DNA from: Shimia sp.
GTDB lineage: Bacteria > Pseudomonadota > Alphaproteobacteria > Rhodobacterales > Rhodobacteraceae
Length of the DNA: 64,000 nucleotides
Assembly (NCBI RefSeq): GCF_022448905.1
Contig: NZ_JAKVCW010000010.1
Location: forward strand, 1 to 64,000
Direction: 5' to 3'
Below the pieces are notes generated by a model, which saw only the letters and a list, made by a program, of their open reading frames with translations, did not search any database and had not been told where the DNA came from. Shown piece after piece: positions 26,241 through 35,552 of the stretch. The translations under genes and the position numbers were made by a program. The stretch's first letter is position 1, and each line of letters opens with the position of its first letter.

Positions 26241-26867
26241 ATGACACCGCAGGACGTTGAAGCCCTTTTTACCCGCCACGACGGCAGCTATGGTTTTGCC
26301 CGCTGGGGCCGCCCGATTGCGCCGGTGGTCTTCGGGGTGGAAGACGCCACGCTGCAAACTGTGAAAGGCGCGCTGGAGGCGGTGGTCACTTTGGTGGGCC
26401 ACCAGATGGCGGAGACCGATCCTGAGTTTGGCAGCAACCTGATGATGTTTTTCTTCCGAGAGTGGGGGGAGCTTCTGGAGGTGCCGGACCTGGAGCGTTT
26501 GATCCCGGACCTGAAGGCGCTGGTGGGCCGTTTGCAAGACGCCGACGCCACCCAATACCGCGCTTTCCGCTTTGACAACGACGGCGGGATTCAAGCGGCG
26601 TTTGTCTTCCTGCGCATGAATGACGCTATGGCGAAAATCCCCGCCGAAGCCTTGGCGCTGGGCGAAGCGGTGCAAACCATCGTCGCTTGGGGCCCAAAAG
26701 CCTTTGCCGAACACTCCCCCTTGGCTGTGGTTCCGGAAAGTGGCGCAACCGTTCTACGGCCGGAAATCGCCGCTGTGATTGCTGCCGCCTATGACCGGAT
26801 GATGCCGGTGGCGGCCGAAGACACAAGCCACGCATTGCGCCTCTTTGCGCGACTGCGATTCGACTAG
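26241..26867 (+). CDS. Conserved hypothetical protein (unrecognised family)
   Basis: This 208-residue soluble protein has no signal peptide or membrane segment. The composition and codon use match its neighbours and the ribosome site AGGAG precedes the ATG, so it looks real. I do not recognise a catalytic motif. The segments HDGSYGFARWGRPIAPVVFGV and MAETDPEFGSNLMMFFFREWGELLEVPDLE are distinctive and could be used to find relatives. It lies 58 bases after the kinase but before a terminator-like hairpin; a link to sugar metabolism is not shown. Confidence 0.7.
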   Translation: MTPQDVEALFTRHDGSYGFARWGRPIAPVVFGVEDATLQTVKGALEAVVTLVGHQMAETDPEFGSNLMMFFFREWGELLEVPDLERLIPDLKALVGRLQDADATQYRAFRFDNDGGIQAAFVFLRMNDAMAKIPAEALALGEAVQTIVAWGPKAFAEHSPLAVVPESGATVLRPEIAAVIAAAYDRMMPVAAEDTSHALRLFARLRFD

Positions 26868-26918
26868 CTCTCGCAATTTCGCACCTCAGCCCGCTCGTTC
26901 CCGCCTTCATGTGCATTT

Positions 26919-26948
26919 GTGCGGCGCTGCCTGTGCAGCCGCACCTGT
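26919..26948 (+). terminator. Probable terminator after the 26241 gene
   Basis: GTGCGGC and GCCGCAC arms, extended by TGC/GCA after a 2-base bulge, are followed by CTGTTTTG. It lies 52 bases after the stop. Confidence 0.5.
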
Positions 26949-27010
26949 TTTGTGACTCCGCCATTTGCGGCACTTTGTTTGCGTAGCCAAACGCGAACAA
27001 GGAGAGTGAC

Positions 27011-28543
27011 ATGGCAGGTGATGTGCCCATCATTGCGGCGACCCGACCCGTCAAAGTGGAGCTGGAAGAAGGCAAAACCTATTTCTGGTGCAGTTGCGGG
27101 AAATCCAAAAATCAGCCGTTTTGTGACGGCAGCCACGCGGGAACAGAGATGAAACCGCAGAAATTCACCGCCGAGAAAAGCGGTGATGCGTTTTTGTGCC
27201 AATGCAAAGCCAGCGCCAACGCGCCGTTTTGCGACGGGGCGCACACCCGTATGGGCGACGCTAAGGTGGGCGACCCGGCGCCAAAACCGCAATCGGATGT
27301 GCCGCAGGCTGTGGCCACGCCGGAAGAGCCTACTGTGGCGCGCATTCACGAATTGGCCCGCGATGGGCTGAGCAAGCTCGGCCATCACGGCGAGATGGGC
27401 TCCATGGGCGTGCCGCGCAAAGACCTGCCGCAATGGGATGACATTCAGATCCTGCCCGCCCAGGTGGCGCGCAAGCCGCTGTTGGATGATGCGCCGGTGG
27501 ATACTTCGGTGGTGATTGGCCCACGGGCGGCCAAACCGTTGCAATTGGACATTCCGCTGTTTGTCTCAGACATGAGCTACGGCGCGTTATCTGAGGAAGC
27601 CAAAACCGCACTGGCGCGTGGCGCAGAGCTGGCCGGCACCGGGATTTGCTCCGGTGAAGGGGGCATGTTGCCGGAAGAGCAAGCGGAGAACTCGCGCTAT
27701 TTCTATGAGCTGGCCTCGGCGCAGTTTGGCTGGAAGCCCGAGCTGGTGGAGCGCGTGCAGGCCTTCCACTTCAAAGGGGGGCAGGGGGCCAAAACCGGGA
27801 CTGGCGGGCATTTGCCCGGCGAGAAGGTGCAAGGCAAGATCGCCGAAGTGCGTGGCTTGGAACCAGGGCAAAGCGCGGTGTCGCCGTCGACATTCCCCGA
27901 ACTGCATACGCCGCAGGACTTTGCCCGCATTGCGGACGAGGTGCGCGAACGCTCTGGGGGTATTCCCATTGGCTTCAAACTCTCGGCCAACCACATTGAA
28001 GCGGACATCGATTTCGCGCTGGAGGCTGGGGCGGATTATATCATCCTTGATGGCCGTGGCGGCGGTACGGGCGCAGCGCCGTTGATCTTCCGCGATCACA
28101 TCTCGGTGCCGACCATTCCGGCCTTGGCCCGGGCGCGGCGGCATCTGGATGCCAAAACCGGTGGCGAGGTCTCTCTGGTGATAACCGGTGGTTTGCGCGT
28201 GGCGGAGGATTTTGTGAAAGCCATGGCGCTGGGTGCGGATGCGGTTGCGGTGTCCAATTCCGCCATGCAGGCGGTCGGCTGCATCGCGGCGCGCATGTGC
28301 AATTCTAACAATTGCCCGGTGGGCATTGCGACGCAAAAGCCCGAGCTGCGCAAGAAGCTGGATGTGCAAATCGGGGCCGAGAAACTTGCCCGCTACTTTG
28401 GCGCCAGTGTCGAGTTGATGCAGGTGCTGGCACGCGCCTGTGGCCACAGCAGCCTGTCGGATCTGAACGCCGATGACATCACCACCTGGAAGCGTGATAT
28501 GGCCGACCTAAGCGGCGTGCGCTTTGCCGGTGTCGGGCGTTAG
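27011..28543 (+). CDS. Fusion of two CDGSH iron-sulfur domains with a glutamate synthase-like FMN domain
   Basis: The 510 residues start with two full CDGSH 2Fe-2S sites. The first uses Cys27, Cys29, Cys38 and His42 (CSCGKSKNQPFCDGSH); the second uses Cys63, Cys65, Cys74 and His78 (CQCKASANAPFCDGAH). From ~residue 110 follows a GltS-type TIM barrel: SDMSYGALSEEAKTALARGAE, GEGGMLPEE, KGGQGAKTGTGGHLPG, ILDGRGGGTGAAP and the 3Fe-4S-like cysteine loop CIAARMCNSNNCPVGIATQ. There is no glutaminase domain, so it is not a complete glutamate synthase; an electron-transfer or FMN-dependent oxidoreductase role is likely. AAGGAG precedes the ATG. Confidence 0.88.
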   Translation: MAGDVPIIAATRPVKVELEEGKTYFWCSCGKSKNQPFCDGSHAGTEMKPQKFTAEKSGDAFLCQCKASANAPFCDGAHTRMGDAKVGDPAPKPQSDVPQAVATPEEPTVARIHELARDGLSKLGHHGEMGSMGVPRKDLPQWDDIQILPAQVARKPLLDDAPVDTSVVIGPRAAKPLQLDIPLFVSDMSYGALSEEAKTALARGAELAGTGICSGEGGMLPEEQAENSRYFYELASAQFGWKPELVERVQAFHFKGGQGAKTGTGGHLPGEKVQGKIAEVRGLEPGQSAVSPSTFPELHTPQDFARIADEVRERSGGIPIGFKLSANHIEADIDFALEAGADYIILDGRGGGTGAAPLIFRDHISVPTIPALARARRHLDAKTGGEVSLVITGGLRVAEDFVKAMALGADAVAVSNSAMQAVGCIAARMCNSNNCPVGIATQKPELRKKLDVQIGAEKLARYFGASVELMQVLARACGHSSLSDLNADDITTWKRDMADLSGVRFAGVGR

Positions 28544-28568
28544 GACAATAGTTCTCAATCAATAAGTG

Positions 28569-28599
28569 AGCGGCCAAAAACCTTGAGTTTTTGGTCGCT
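28569..28599. terminator. Stem-loop after the CDGSH/GltS-like gene
   Basis: AGCGGCCAAAAAC and GTTTTTGGTCGCT pair over 13 bases with one G-U and a 5-base loop. It lies 25 bases after the stop. No T-run follows the stem, so it may act as an mRNA 3' end through another mechanism. Confidence 0.5.
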
Positions 28600-28645
28600 T
28601 GCAGGAACAGTGTCTGAAGCTTCCCGCATTTGAAGAGGCTTTGAC

Positions 28646-29929
28646 ATGAGACTTTTGCACAAACCACTTTCTTTGATGACCTATCTGGCCGTCTGCCTGG
28701 TGGTGGGGCTTTGGGCCGCGATAGCACAGGCAGCCTCCGAAGAGATGATGGCCAAAGCCAGAGATGTGACCGTGCCTTCCGAAAGTTTGGAGCTTTACGT
28801 TGTTCCGCTGACAACAGCGCAACTGTCTGAACTCGCGGACGTTTGGCAGGGGCACATGTCAGATATTATGGCGCGGTTCGTTGACCTGAATGTTCAGCTG
28901 GAAACATTGTCCGGAAGCGAAGCTGAAGCGACGCGCATGCAAGTGGCCAGTATTTCTGACGAACAAGCGCGTATCGGGGCCAACTACAGAGCCATATTGG
29001 CGAGTTGGACCGCAAAAGGTGGCGCAACTGAAGAGATTACACCGCACCAAAAGTTTCTGACCGCGATGGCAGGTGCAACGTTGATGGCCACTGATGCGCG
29101 TACCTTGGTGGCCATTGTGGTTGGCTGGCTTGGGTCCCGGGATGGCGGTGTTGGCTTGTTGATGCAGGTCGGGGTGTTCCTGATCGCGCTGTTTATTCTG
29201 CTGTTTATCGCCCGCTTTGTGCGCAAGTTCGCGGCGCGTGGGCTCCGACGTCTGCCTGCGATGTCGAAGCTTCTACAGGGGTTTGTTCTCACCGTGGTCT
29301 ATTGGATCACAATTGTTGTCGGACTGATGGTGGCTCTGGGTGTTGCGGGCGTGAACGTTACGCCTTTGTTTGCAGTGTTCGGCGGCTTGAGCTTTATCCT
29401 TGGCTTTGCCTTGCAGGACACCTTGGGCAATCTGGCGAGCGGGTTGATGATTATGGTGCTCAAGCCGTTTGACACCGGCGACTACATTGAGGTCTCAGGC
29501 GCCAGCGGGGTGGTTGATGACATGTCCGTGGTGTCCACCCAAATTCGTACCTTCGATAACCAGATCGTTGTGGTGCCGAACTCCAAAATTTGGGGTGATG
29601 TGATCACCAATGTGAGTGCGGCCAAAACCCGGCGGGTCGATCTGGTGTTTGGCATTGCCTATTCGGACAACGCGCCTGCCGCTGTAGAGGTACTTAAAGC
29701 CTTGGTGGCGGCTGATCCGCGCTGTCTCAAAGATCCGGCGCCGGAAATATTTGTGGGCGAGTTGGGGGACAGTTCGGTTAACTTGTTTTGCCGCCCATGG
29801 GTGGTCACGGAGGATTATTGGAACGTGTATTGGGGGCTCACCGGTCAGGTCAAAGAGCGTTTTGACGCCGAGGGCATTTCGATACCTTTCCCACAGCGCG
29901 ATGTGCATTTGGTCCCAGTCGACAGCTGA
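28646..29929 (+). CDS. MscS family mechanosensitive ion channel
   Basis: This 427-residue protein has an N-terminal signal-like segment (LMTYLAVCLVVGLWAAIAQA), a ~100-residue periplasmic region, then three or four TM segments. The pore-lining helix and beta domain are well conserved: LFAVFGGLSFILGFALQDTLGNLASGLMIMVLKPFDTGDYIEV, then VVVPNSKIWGDVITN. It is expected to release small osmolytes on hypo-osmotic shock. It is longer than E. coli MscS because of the periplasmic domain. GAAGAGG precedes the ATG. It stands alone between hairpin and ybgC. Confidence 0.9.
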   Translation: MRLLHKPLSLMTYLAVCLVVGLWAAIAQAASEEMMAKARDVTVPSESLELYVVPLTTAQLSELADVWQGHMSDIMARFVDLNVQLETLSGSEAEATRMQVASISDEQARIGANYRAILASWTAKGGATEEITPHQKFLTAMAGATLMATDARTLVAIVVGWLGSRDGGVGLLMQVGVFLIALFILLFIARFVRKFAARGLRRLPAMSKLLQGFVLTVVYWITIVVGLMVALGVAGVNVTPLFAVFGGLSFILGFALQDTLGNLASGLMIMVLKPFDTGDYIEVSGASGVVDDMSVVSTQIRTFDNQIVVVPNSKIWGDVITNVSAAKTRRVDLVFGIAYSDNAPAAVEVLKALVAADPRCLKDPAPEIFVGELGDSSVNLFCRPWVVTEDYWNVYWGLTGQVKERFDAEGISIPFPQRDVHLVPVDS

Positions 29930-30001
29930 CCCAAAACGGGTGTTGCTCCACGGCTGTTTTCGCCCTACGCCTGTCTCAAGCTGATTTCAGGAGACCTGCC
30001 A

Positions 30002-30388
30002 ATGCCTTACACCTTGCCGATCCGCGTCTACTACGAAGACACCGACATGGCGGGCATTGTCTATTATGCCAACTACCTCAAATTCATCGAGCGCGGCCGC
30101 AGCGAGTGGGTGCGTGAGATTGGCATGGATCAGCTTGAAATGAAGGCCGAGGGTATCGTTTTCGCGGTGCGTCGGGTAGAGTGTGATTATCTGGGCAGCG
30201 CTGTTCTGGACGATCTGCTGACCGTGGAAACCGAAGTGGCCAATGTCACTGCCGCGCGGCTGGTGATGGAACAACGGGTGAAGCGCGGCGATGAGGTGCT
30301 GTTTCACGCCATGGTCACGGTTGTGTGTATGAACGAAGCGGGCCAACCGGTGCGTTTACCGGCAAATATCCGCCAAATGGTGCACTAA
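30002..30388 (+). CDS. ybgC: YbgC, Tol-Pal-associated acyl-CoA thioesterase
   Basis: This 128-residue hot-dog fold thioesterase carries the active-site pattern YYEDTDMAGIVYYANYLKFIERGRSEWVRE with the catalytic Asp and the conserved YYANYL. YbgC hydrolyses acyl-CoA/ACP and interacts with phospholipid synthesis in E. coli. It opens the conserved ybgC-tolQRAB-pal-cpoB cluster, 112 bases before tolQ. AGGAG precedes the ATG. Confidence 0.93.
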   Translation: MPYTLPIRVYYEDTDMAGIVYYANYLKFIERGRSEWVREIGMDQLEMKAEGIVFAVRRVECDYLGSAVLDDLLTVETEVANVTAARLVMEQRVKRGDEVLFHAMVTVVCMNEAGQPVRLPANIRQMVH

Positions 30389-30500
30389 AGCGGGCAAATT
30401 CCCGCGAGCGACGCCAATTTATTGGCTTTCCCCGTAGAAACCCGTTACGTTTGCTTTCAAACAAGGCTCCGACAGAGGGCCACAGAGCAGAGCAGGCTAT

Positions 30501-31178
30501 ATGGAACACGCAGCAGTCGATTTCTCGATGTGGGCGCTTTTTGCGCGCGCCACTCTAACCGTAAAACTGGTGATGGTGATGCTGATCGTGGCATCCTTCT
30601 GGTCTTGGTCGGTGATTGTCCAAAAACACATAATGTACCGCAAGGCACGGCGCGAGGCGGCTCGGTTTGACCGGGCCTTCTGGTCTGGCGAACCGCTGGA
30701 CCAGCTGTTTGAGGAGCTGGGGCCAGAGCCCAAGGGCCGTTCTGAGCGGGTGTTTGCCGCAGGCATGGTCGAGTGGCAACGCAGCCACCGTCAGGATGGT
30801 GGGCTGATCGCCAATGCCACCAGCCGGATTGACCGGTCGATGGATGTGGCGATCGCCAAAGAAGCGGATGAGCTGCAACACGGTCTGCCGATCCTCGCCA
30901 CCGTCGGCTCGACTGCGCCGTTTGTGGGCCTGTTTGGTACCGTCTGGGGCATCATGAACGCGTTTATCGAGATTGCCGCGCAGCAAAATACCAACCTCGC
31001 CGTAGTGGCGCCGGGCATTGCCGAGGCGCTGCTGGCCACCGGCCTGGGGCTTCTCGCGGCGATCCCTGCCGTGATCTTCTACAACAAACTCAGCGCGGAC
31101 AGCGACCGCATCGTGTCGGGCTATGAGGCCTTTGCAGACGAGTTTGCCACCATCCTCAGCCGCCAGTTGGACGCCTGA
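30501..31178 (+). CDS. tolQ: TolQ, proton channel subunit of the Tol-Pal system
   Basis: This 225-residue inner-membrane protein of the ExbB/TolQ/MotA family has three TM segments. The second and third carry LPILATVGSTAPFVGLFGTVWGIMNAF and APGIAEALLATGLGLLAAIPAVIFYN, which line the proton path. With TolR it energises TolA to act on the outer membrane during division. It starts the tol operon, with tolR beginning 4 bases after its stop. Confidence 0.95.
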   Translation: MEHAAVDFSMWALFARATLTVKLVMVMLIVASFWSWSVIVQKHIMYRKARREAARFDRAFWSGEPLDQLFEELGPEPKGRSERVFAAGMVEWQRSHRQDGGLIANATSRIDRSMDVAIAKEADELQHGLPILATVGSTAPFVGLFGTVWGIMNAFIEIAAQQNTNLAVVAPGIAEALLATGLGLLAAIPAVIFYNKLSADSDRIVSGYEAFADEFATILSRQLDA

Positions 31179-31181
31179 TCC

Positions 31182-31673
31182 ATGGGCGCGGGTGTGATGA
31201 AATCGGGCGGAGGAGGCGGCAAACGCCGCCGCCGCAATCGCCGCAGCAGCCAGCCGATGAGCGAGATCAACGTCACACCCTTTGTGGATGTGATGCTGGT
31301 GCTGCTCATCATCTTTATGGTCGCCGCGCCGCTGTTGACGGTGGGCGTGCCGGTGGAGCTTCCCAAAACCGCCGCCAACCCGCTGCCTGGTGAGCAAGAA
31401 GAGCCGCTGACCATCACGATTGATGCCAATCTGGGCATCACCATTATGACCACGCCGGTGGCGGCCGAAGACCTGATCCCGAAGTTGCGCGCCGTGGCGG
31501 CAGAGCGCGAGTCGGATCGTGTGTATCTGCGCGCAGACGGCGCCATTCCCTATGAGGCGGTGGTTCAGGTCATGGGCGCGCTCAATGCGGGCGGCTTTAG
31601 CGACGTGGGCCTGGTGACCGATGTGGGTGGCCCGGCGCTGGACGGCACGGATGCTGGCGGGACGGACAACTAG
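31182..31673 (+). CDS. tolR: TolR, proton channel subunit of the Tol-Pal system
   Basis: This 163-residue single-TM protein of the ExbD/TolR family has the proton-carrying Asp36 in INVTPFVDVMLVLLIIFMVAAPLL. A basic glycine-rich N-terminus (KSGGGGGKRRRRNRRSS) precedes it, and the periplasmic domain has DTAL-like ADGAIPYEAVVQVM. It lies between tolQ and tolA. An in-frame ATG five codons later is an alternative start. Confidence 0.95.
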   Translation: MGAGVMKSGGGGGKRRRRNRRSSQPMSEINVTPFVDVMLVLLIIFMVAAPLLTVGVPVELPKTAANPLPGEQEEPLTITIDANLGITIMTTPVAAEDLIPKLRAVAAERESDRVYLRADGAIPYEAVVQVMGALNAGGFSDVGLVTDVGGPALDGTDAGGTDN

Positions 31674-31682
31674 GGCGCGCGC

Positions 31683-32768
31683 GTGCATATCGGCCATTAT
31701 ATCTCGGGCGTTGCCCACACCGGCCTGATTGGCTGGGTGTTGTTGGGCGGGGTGTTTGACTCCGATCCGCCACCTATGGAGGTGGTGGACATCGCGATGA
31801 TTTCATCCGCCGAGTTTGATGCGCTGACCCAAAGCCAGCTTGCGCCGGAAACCTCCACCGAGATTGCTCTGCCGCAGCCGCCCGAGGAAACAGAGCCTGC
31901 ACCAGAGGTGGTCGCGCTGGAAGATGCGGTGGTGCCGCAGCCGGAGCCGATTGAACCGATTGAGGCAGAGCCAGAAGTCGTGCCGGATGTGGCGGATATC
32001 GCTGAGCCAACCCCGCCGGAGCCGGAAGTCGCGCCAGACCCGACTCCGCAGTTGCCCACGCCTGAAACCGACACCGCTGTAATCGTTCCAGATGCGCCGG
32101 TTGAACCCGTGCCCGCACCGGTGGAGCGCGTCGCGCCTGAGCCTGTAGCACAGCCTGAGCCTGACACAGCCATTGCCGACGCCTTGCAAGAGGCAACCAA
32201 ACCCGATGAAGCCGGTGAGGCGGCAGAAGAAGTGAAAGAAGACACAGCCCCTGAGGCGGCCTCCACCGAAATCGCCACGGAGCCAAAGCAGGAAGAGGTC
32301 GCCAGCGCGGCACCAACGCGCTCCCTGCGTCCGCGTATCCGTCCAAATGCTGTGGCTGAACCCCAGCCCACTCCGGCGGAAGACGCTATCGCGGCCGCCT
32401 TGTCGGAAGCGGCGGCCCCAACCCAGTCCACATCCTCTGCGCCCTCCGGTCCGCCTCTCACCCGGGGTGAGAAGGACGGCTTGCGCGTGGCGGTGCAGCA
32501 GTGCTGGGTGGTGGATGTTGGCTCTCGCGCTGCGGATGTGACCGTGGTGGTGGGCTTGAGCCTGGACCAGAACGGCAAAGTTCAGGGTGACATTCGCATG
32601 TTGAGCTACGAAGGTGGCGATGAAGCCGCCGCCAAAACCGCCTTTGCGGCCGCCCGACGCGCGGTTTTGCGCTGCCAAAAGACTGGTTACGACCTGCCTG
32701 CCGAAAAATATGACCATTGGCGGGATGTTGAGATTACATTTAACCCGGAGAAAATGAGGTCCAGATGA
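31683..32768 (+). CDS. tolA: TolA, periplasmic spanning protein of the Tol-Pal system
   Basis: This 361-residue protein has a GTG start at 31683, a short N-terminus leading to one TM ([19 protein letters not shown]), a long Pro/Glu/Ala-rich stretch (residues ~40-250, low complexity, many PEP/PEPE units) in place of the Lys/Ala helix of enteric TolA, and a C-terminal domain with [26 protein letters not shown] and a second Cys in [13 protein letters not shown]. The paired cysteines are typical of the TolA C-terminal domain. It overlaps tolB by four bases. Confidence 0.92.
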   Translation: MHIGHYISGVAHTGLIGWVLLGGVFDSDPPPMEVVDIAMISSAEFDALTQSQLAPETSTEIALPQPPEETEPAPEVVALEDAVVPQPEPIEPIEAEPEVVPDVADIAEPTPPEPEVAPDPTPQLPTPETDTAVIVPDAPVEPVPAPVERVAPEPVAQPEPDTAIADALQEATKPDEAGEAAEEVKEDTAPEAASTEIATEPKQEEVASAAPTRSLRPRIRPNAVAEPQPTPAEDAIAAALSEAAAPTQSTSSAPSGPPLTRGEKDGLRVAVQQCWVVDVGSRAADVTVVVGLSLDQNGKVQGDIRMLSYEGGDEAAAKTAFAAARRAVLRCQKTGYDLPAEKYDHWRDVEITFNPEKMRSR

Positions 32769-34090
32769 TGAGACTTTTTGCGACCCTAGTGATCGGGATC
32801 CTGACGGTGGGCCATTTTGCCCATCCGGTTGCGGCCCAAGGCCAACCATTGCGCATCGAAATCACCGATGGTGTGATCGAGCCGATGCCCTATGCGGTGC
32901 CGGATTTTGTCGCGGAAACCCCGGGCTCCAATCAGGTGGCCAAAGACATCAGCCGCGTGATTGCGGCGGATCTCAACGGCACAGGGCTGTTCCGGGAAAT
33001 CCCGGCCAAGGCGCATATCTCCTCGATCACCAATTTTGGCAGCCCGGTGCAATTTGCAGACTGGAAAGCGGTGAACGCCCAAGCGCTGATCACTGGTGGG
33101 GTGTCCGTCAGCGGCAACCAGCTTGAAGTGAAGTTCCGCGTCTATGACGTGTTCGCCGGCACCGAGCTGGGCAATGGTCTGCGGTTCAAAGGCACCACGG
33201 ATGGTTGGCGCCGCATGGCGCACAAAGTGGCCGACGCAGTCTATGCGCGGATCACAGGCGAAGGCGGCTATTTTGACAGCCGTGTGGTCTATGTTGCGGA
33301 GACCGGCCCAAAGAACAATCGCAAGAAACGTCTGGCGGTGATGGATTATGACGGCGCAAACCTGCAGTATCTGACCGACAGCAGCTCCATTGTGCTTGCC
33401 CCGCGCTTCTCCCCGACAGGCGACCGCGTGCTCTACACCAGCTATGAAACCGGCTTCCCGCAGGTTTATGTGCTCGACGTTGGCTCTGTACGTCGCAAAG
33501 TGCTCTCAAATGAAAGCGGCACCATGAGCTTTGCCCCACGGTTCAGCCCGGATGGCAAAAGCGTGGTGATGTCGGTGACTGAAGGCGGCAACACCGACCT
33601 CTACAAAATGGACATCGCTTCCGGAAAACGTCAACGTCTCACATCAACACCGTCCATCGAGACGGCCCCGAGCTACAGCCCGGATGGCAGCAAGATTGTG
33701 TTTGAGAGCGACCGGTCCGGCACGCAGCAGCTTTATGTCATGTCCGCATCCGGTGGAGAAGCCACCCGGATCAGCTTTGGCAAAGGCCGCTACGGCACGC
33801 CGGTTTGGTCCCCGCGGGGCGATCTGATTGCCTTCACCAAACAGAACAAAGGTCGCTTCCACATTGGCGTGATGCGCACCGATGGCAGCGATGAACGCCT
33901 GCTGACCGCGTCGTTCCTGGACGAGGGCCCAACCTGGTCTCCCAACGGGCGTGTGATCATGTTCACCCGTGAAACCCGTGGCGCTGGCGGTGCGGCCTCG
34001 CTCTATTCGGTGGATGTGTCTGGACGTAATTTGAAACCGGTGAAGATCAACGGCGGCGGCTCTGATCCCGCGTGGTCCCCATTGCAATAA
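32765..34090 (+). CDS. tolB: TolB, periplasmic beta-propeller of the Tol-Pal system
   Basis: This 441-residue protein has a Sec signal peptide ([23 protein letters not shown]), an N-terminal alpha/beta domain and a C-terminal six-blade propeller whose repeats include [50 protein letters not shown] and [14 protein letters not shown]. TolB binds Pal and connects it to TolA. The ATGATG start overlaps the tolA stop. Confidence 0.95.
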   Translation: MMRLFATLVIGILTVGHFAHPVAAQGQPLRIEITDGVIEPMPYAVPDFVAETPGSNQVAKDISRVIAADLNGTGLFREIPAKAHISSITNFGSPVQFADWKAVNAQALITGGVSVSGNQLEVKFRVYDVFAGTELGNGLRFKGTTDGWRRMAHKVADAVYARITGEGGYFDSRVVYVAETGPKNNRKKRLAVMDYDGANLQYLTDSSSIVLAPRFSPTGDRVLYTSYETGFPQVYVLDVGSVRRKVLSNESGTMSFAPRFSPDGKSVVMSVTEGGNTDLYKMDIASGKRQRLTSTPSIETAPSYSPDGSKIVFESDRSGTQQLYVMSASGGEATRISFGKGRYGTPVWSPRGDLIAFTKQNKGRFHIGVMRTDGSDERLLTASFLDEGPTWSPNGRVIMFTRETRGAGGAASLYSVDVSGRNLKPVKINGGGSDPAWSPLQ

Positions 34091-34199
34091 GGTAAGAAAC
34101 CCCCGCGTTTTGCTTGCGCAGAAGCTTGTGATAAGACAGCGTCATTAGAAGAGCACAAAATGCAATTGAGGCGACGGGTATAGAGGCGAGGCAATACTC

Positions 34200-34709
34200 A
34201 TGAAAACATGGACAAAAGCGGTGCTGACTGTGGCCGCACTTTCCTTGGCGGCCTGCTCGAATACGGGCGGTTTTGGCAACGACGATGACTTTGGCACCGG
34301 CACAGGGGCTGACAGCGGTCTGGGCAGTAGCGCCGATCCAACCTCGATCGCCTACTTTCAGGAAGCTGTCGGTGACCGCGTGTTGTTCCTGGTGGATCAG
34401 TCCACCTTGAGCGAGCAGGGCCGTCTGACCGTGCTGGCGCAGGCCAACTGGCTAATGCAGAACCCGGACTACATCGCGGTGATCGAAGGCCATGCCGACG
34501 AGCAGGGCACCCGCGAATACAACCTCGCACTTGGCGCGCGCCGCGCCAGCGCCGTTCAGGAGCTTCTGGTGACGCAGGGTGTGGCCTCAAACCGCATCCG
34601 CACCGTGAGCTACGGCAAAGAGCGGCCGATTGAGATTTGTTCGGAAGAAAGCTGTTATGCGCAAAACCGCCGTGCGGTGACCGTGCTGACCGCCAACCTG
34701 TCGGGGTAA
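34200..34709 (+). CDS. pal: Pal, peptidoglycan-associated lipoprotein
   Basis: This 169-residue outer-membrane lipoprotein has a lipobox ending LSLAAC with Cys19 lipidated. A glycine/aspartate-rich linker precedes the OmpA-like peptidoglycan-binding domain with IEGHADEQGTREYNLALGARRASAVQELL. A 109-base gap separates it from tolB; this gap contains a plausible promoter (TTGCTT near 34118 and TAAGAC 16 bases on), which would allow separate pal expression. Confidence 0.95.
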   Translation: MKTWTKAVLTVAALSLAACSNTGGFGNDDDFGTGTGADSGLGSSADPTSIAYFQEAVGDRVLFLVDQSTLSEQGRLTVLAQANWLMQNPDYIAVIEGHADEQGTREYNLALGARRASAVQELLVTQGVASNRIRTVSYGKERPIEICSEESCYAQNRRAVTVLTANLSG

Positions 34710-34712
34710 GAC

Positions 34713-35552
34713 ATGATGCGAGCGCAAGTATTTGCTTCCTTGAGCGCCCTTGCGCTTGTTGTGGCGCCGATGATGGGCGCTGCCCAAACCCGTAATGAAA
34801 CGCTGGCAGACATTCGCCAGCAGTTGTCTGTGCTGTACGTTGAAATGCAGAACCTAAAGCGGGAGCTGTCCACCACAGGGTCGGCGGGCACCATTGTGAC
34901 CGGGGCCACGACGCTGGAGCGTGTGGACGTGATTGAACAGCAGCTGCGGGTGCTCACAGGCAAAACCGAAGAGCTGCAATACCGCGTCGAGCGCATTGTG
35001 GCCGATGGCACCAATCGTATTGGTGATCTGGAGTTCCGGCTGGTGGAGCTGGAAGGCGGCGATCTGAGCCAGTTGGGCGAAACCACCACCCTGGGCGGAG
35101 ATGTGGAAACCTTGCCGTCCACCGGTAGCGACGACACCGGCTCCGGTGATGGCGCGCCAACCGAATTGGCCGTGGGCGAAGAGACGGATTTCAACCGCGC
35201 GATGACCGCCTTGGATGCGGGTGAGTTTGGCGCAGCGGCGGATCAGTTTGCCTCCTTTGTGCAGACCTATCCCGGCAGCCCGCTTGAGGCCGAGGCGCAT
35301 CTGCGTCGGGGCCAAGCGCTGGAAGGCAAAACCGATCTGACCGGCGCCGCGCGCGCCTTTCTGGAAGCTTATTCGGGCGCGCCCCAATCCGGCACCGCGC
35401 CAGAGGCGTTGTTCCGACTGGGTAAATCGCTTGGCGCTTTGGGACAGACTAACGAGGCCTGCGTAACGCTCAACGAAGTTGGTGTGCGCTATCCCGGCGG
35501 TGCTTTTGTGACCGAAGCTCAGGCGGAAATGGTCAACCTGCAGTGCTCCTAA
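34713..35552 (+). CDS. cpoB: CpoB/YbgF, Tol-Pal-associated TPR protein
   Basis: This 279-residue periplasmic protein has a signal peptide (ASLSALALVVAPMMGAAQ), an N-terminal coiled coil (ETLADIRQQLSVLYVEMQNLKREL and on), and C-terminal TPR repeats (FNRAMTALDAGEFGAAADQFASFVQTYPGSPLEAEAHLRRGQALEGK). It coordinates peptidoglycan synthesis with Tol-driven constriction in E. coli. It begins 3 bases after pal and overlaps the tilS GTG start. Confidence 0.93.
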   Translation: MMRAQVFASLSALALVVAPMMGAAQTRNETLADIRQQLSVLYVEMQNLKRELSTTGSAGTIVTGATTLERVDVIEQQLRVLTGKTEELQYRVERIVADGTNRIGDLEFRLVELEGGDLSQLGETTTLGGDVETLPSTGSDDTGSGDGAPTELAVGEETDFNRAMTALDAGEFGAAADQFASFVQTYPGSPLEAEAHLRRGQALEGKTDLTGAARAFLEAYSGAPQSGTAPEALFRLGKSLGALGQTNEACVTLNEVGVRYPGGAFVTEAQAEMVNLQCS

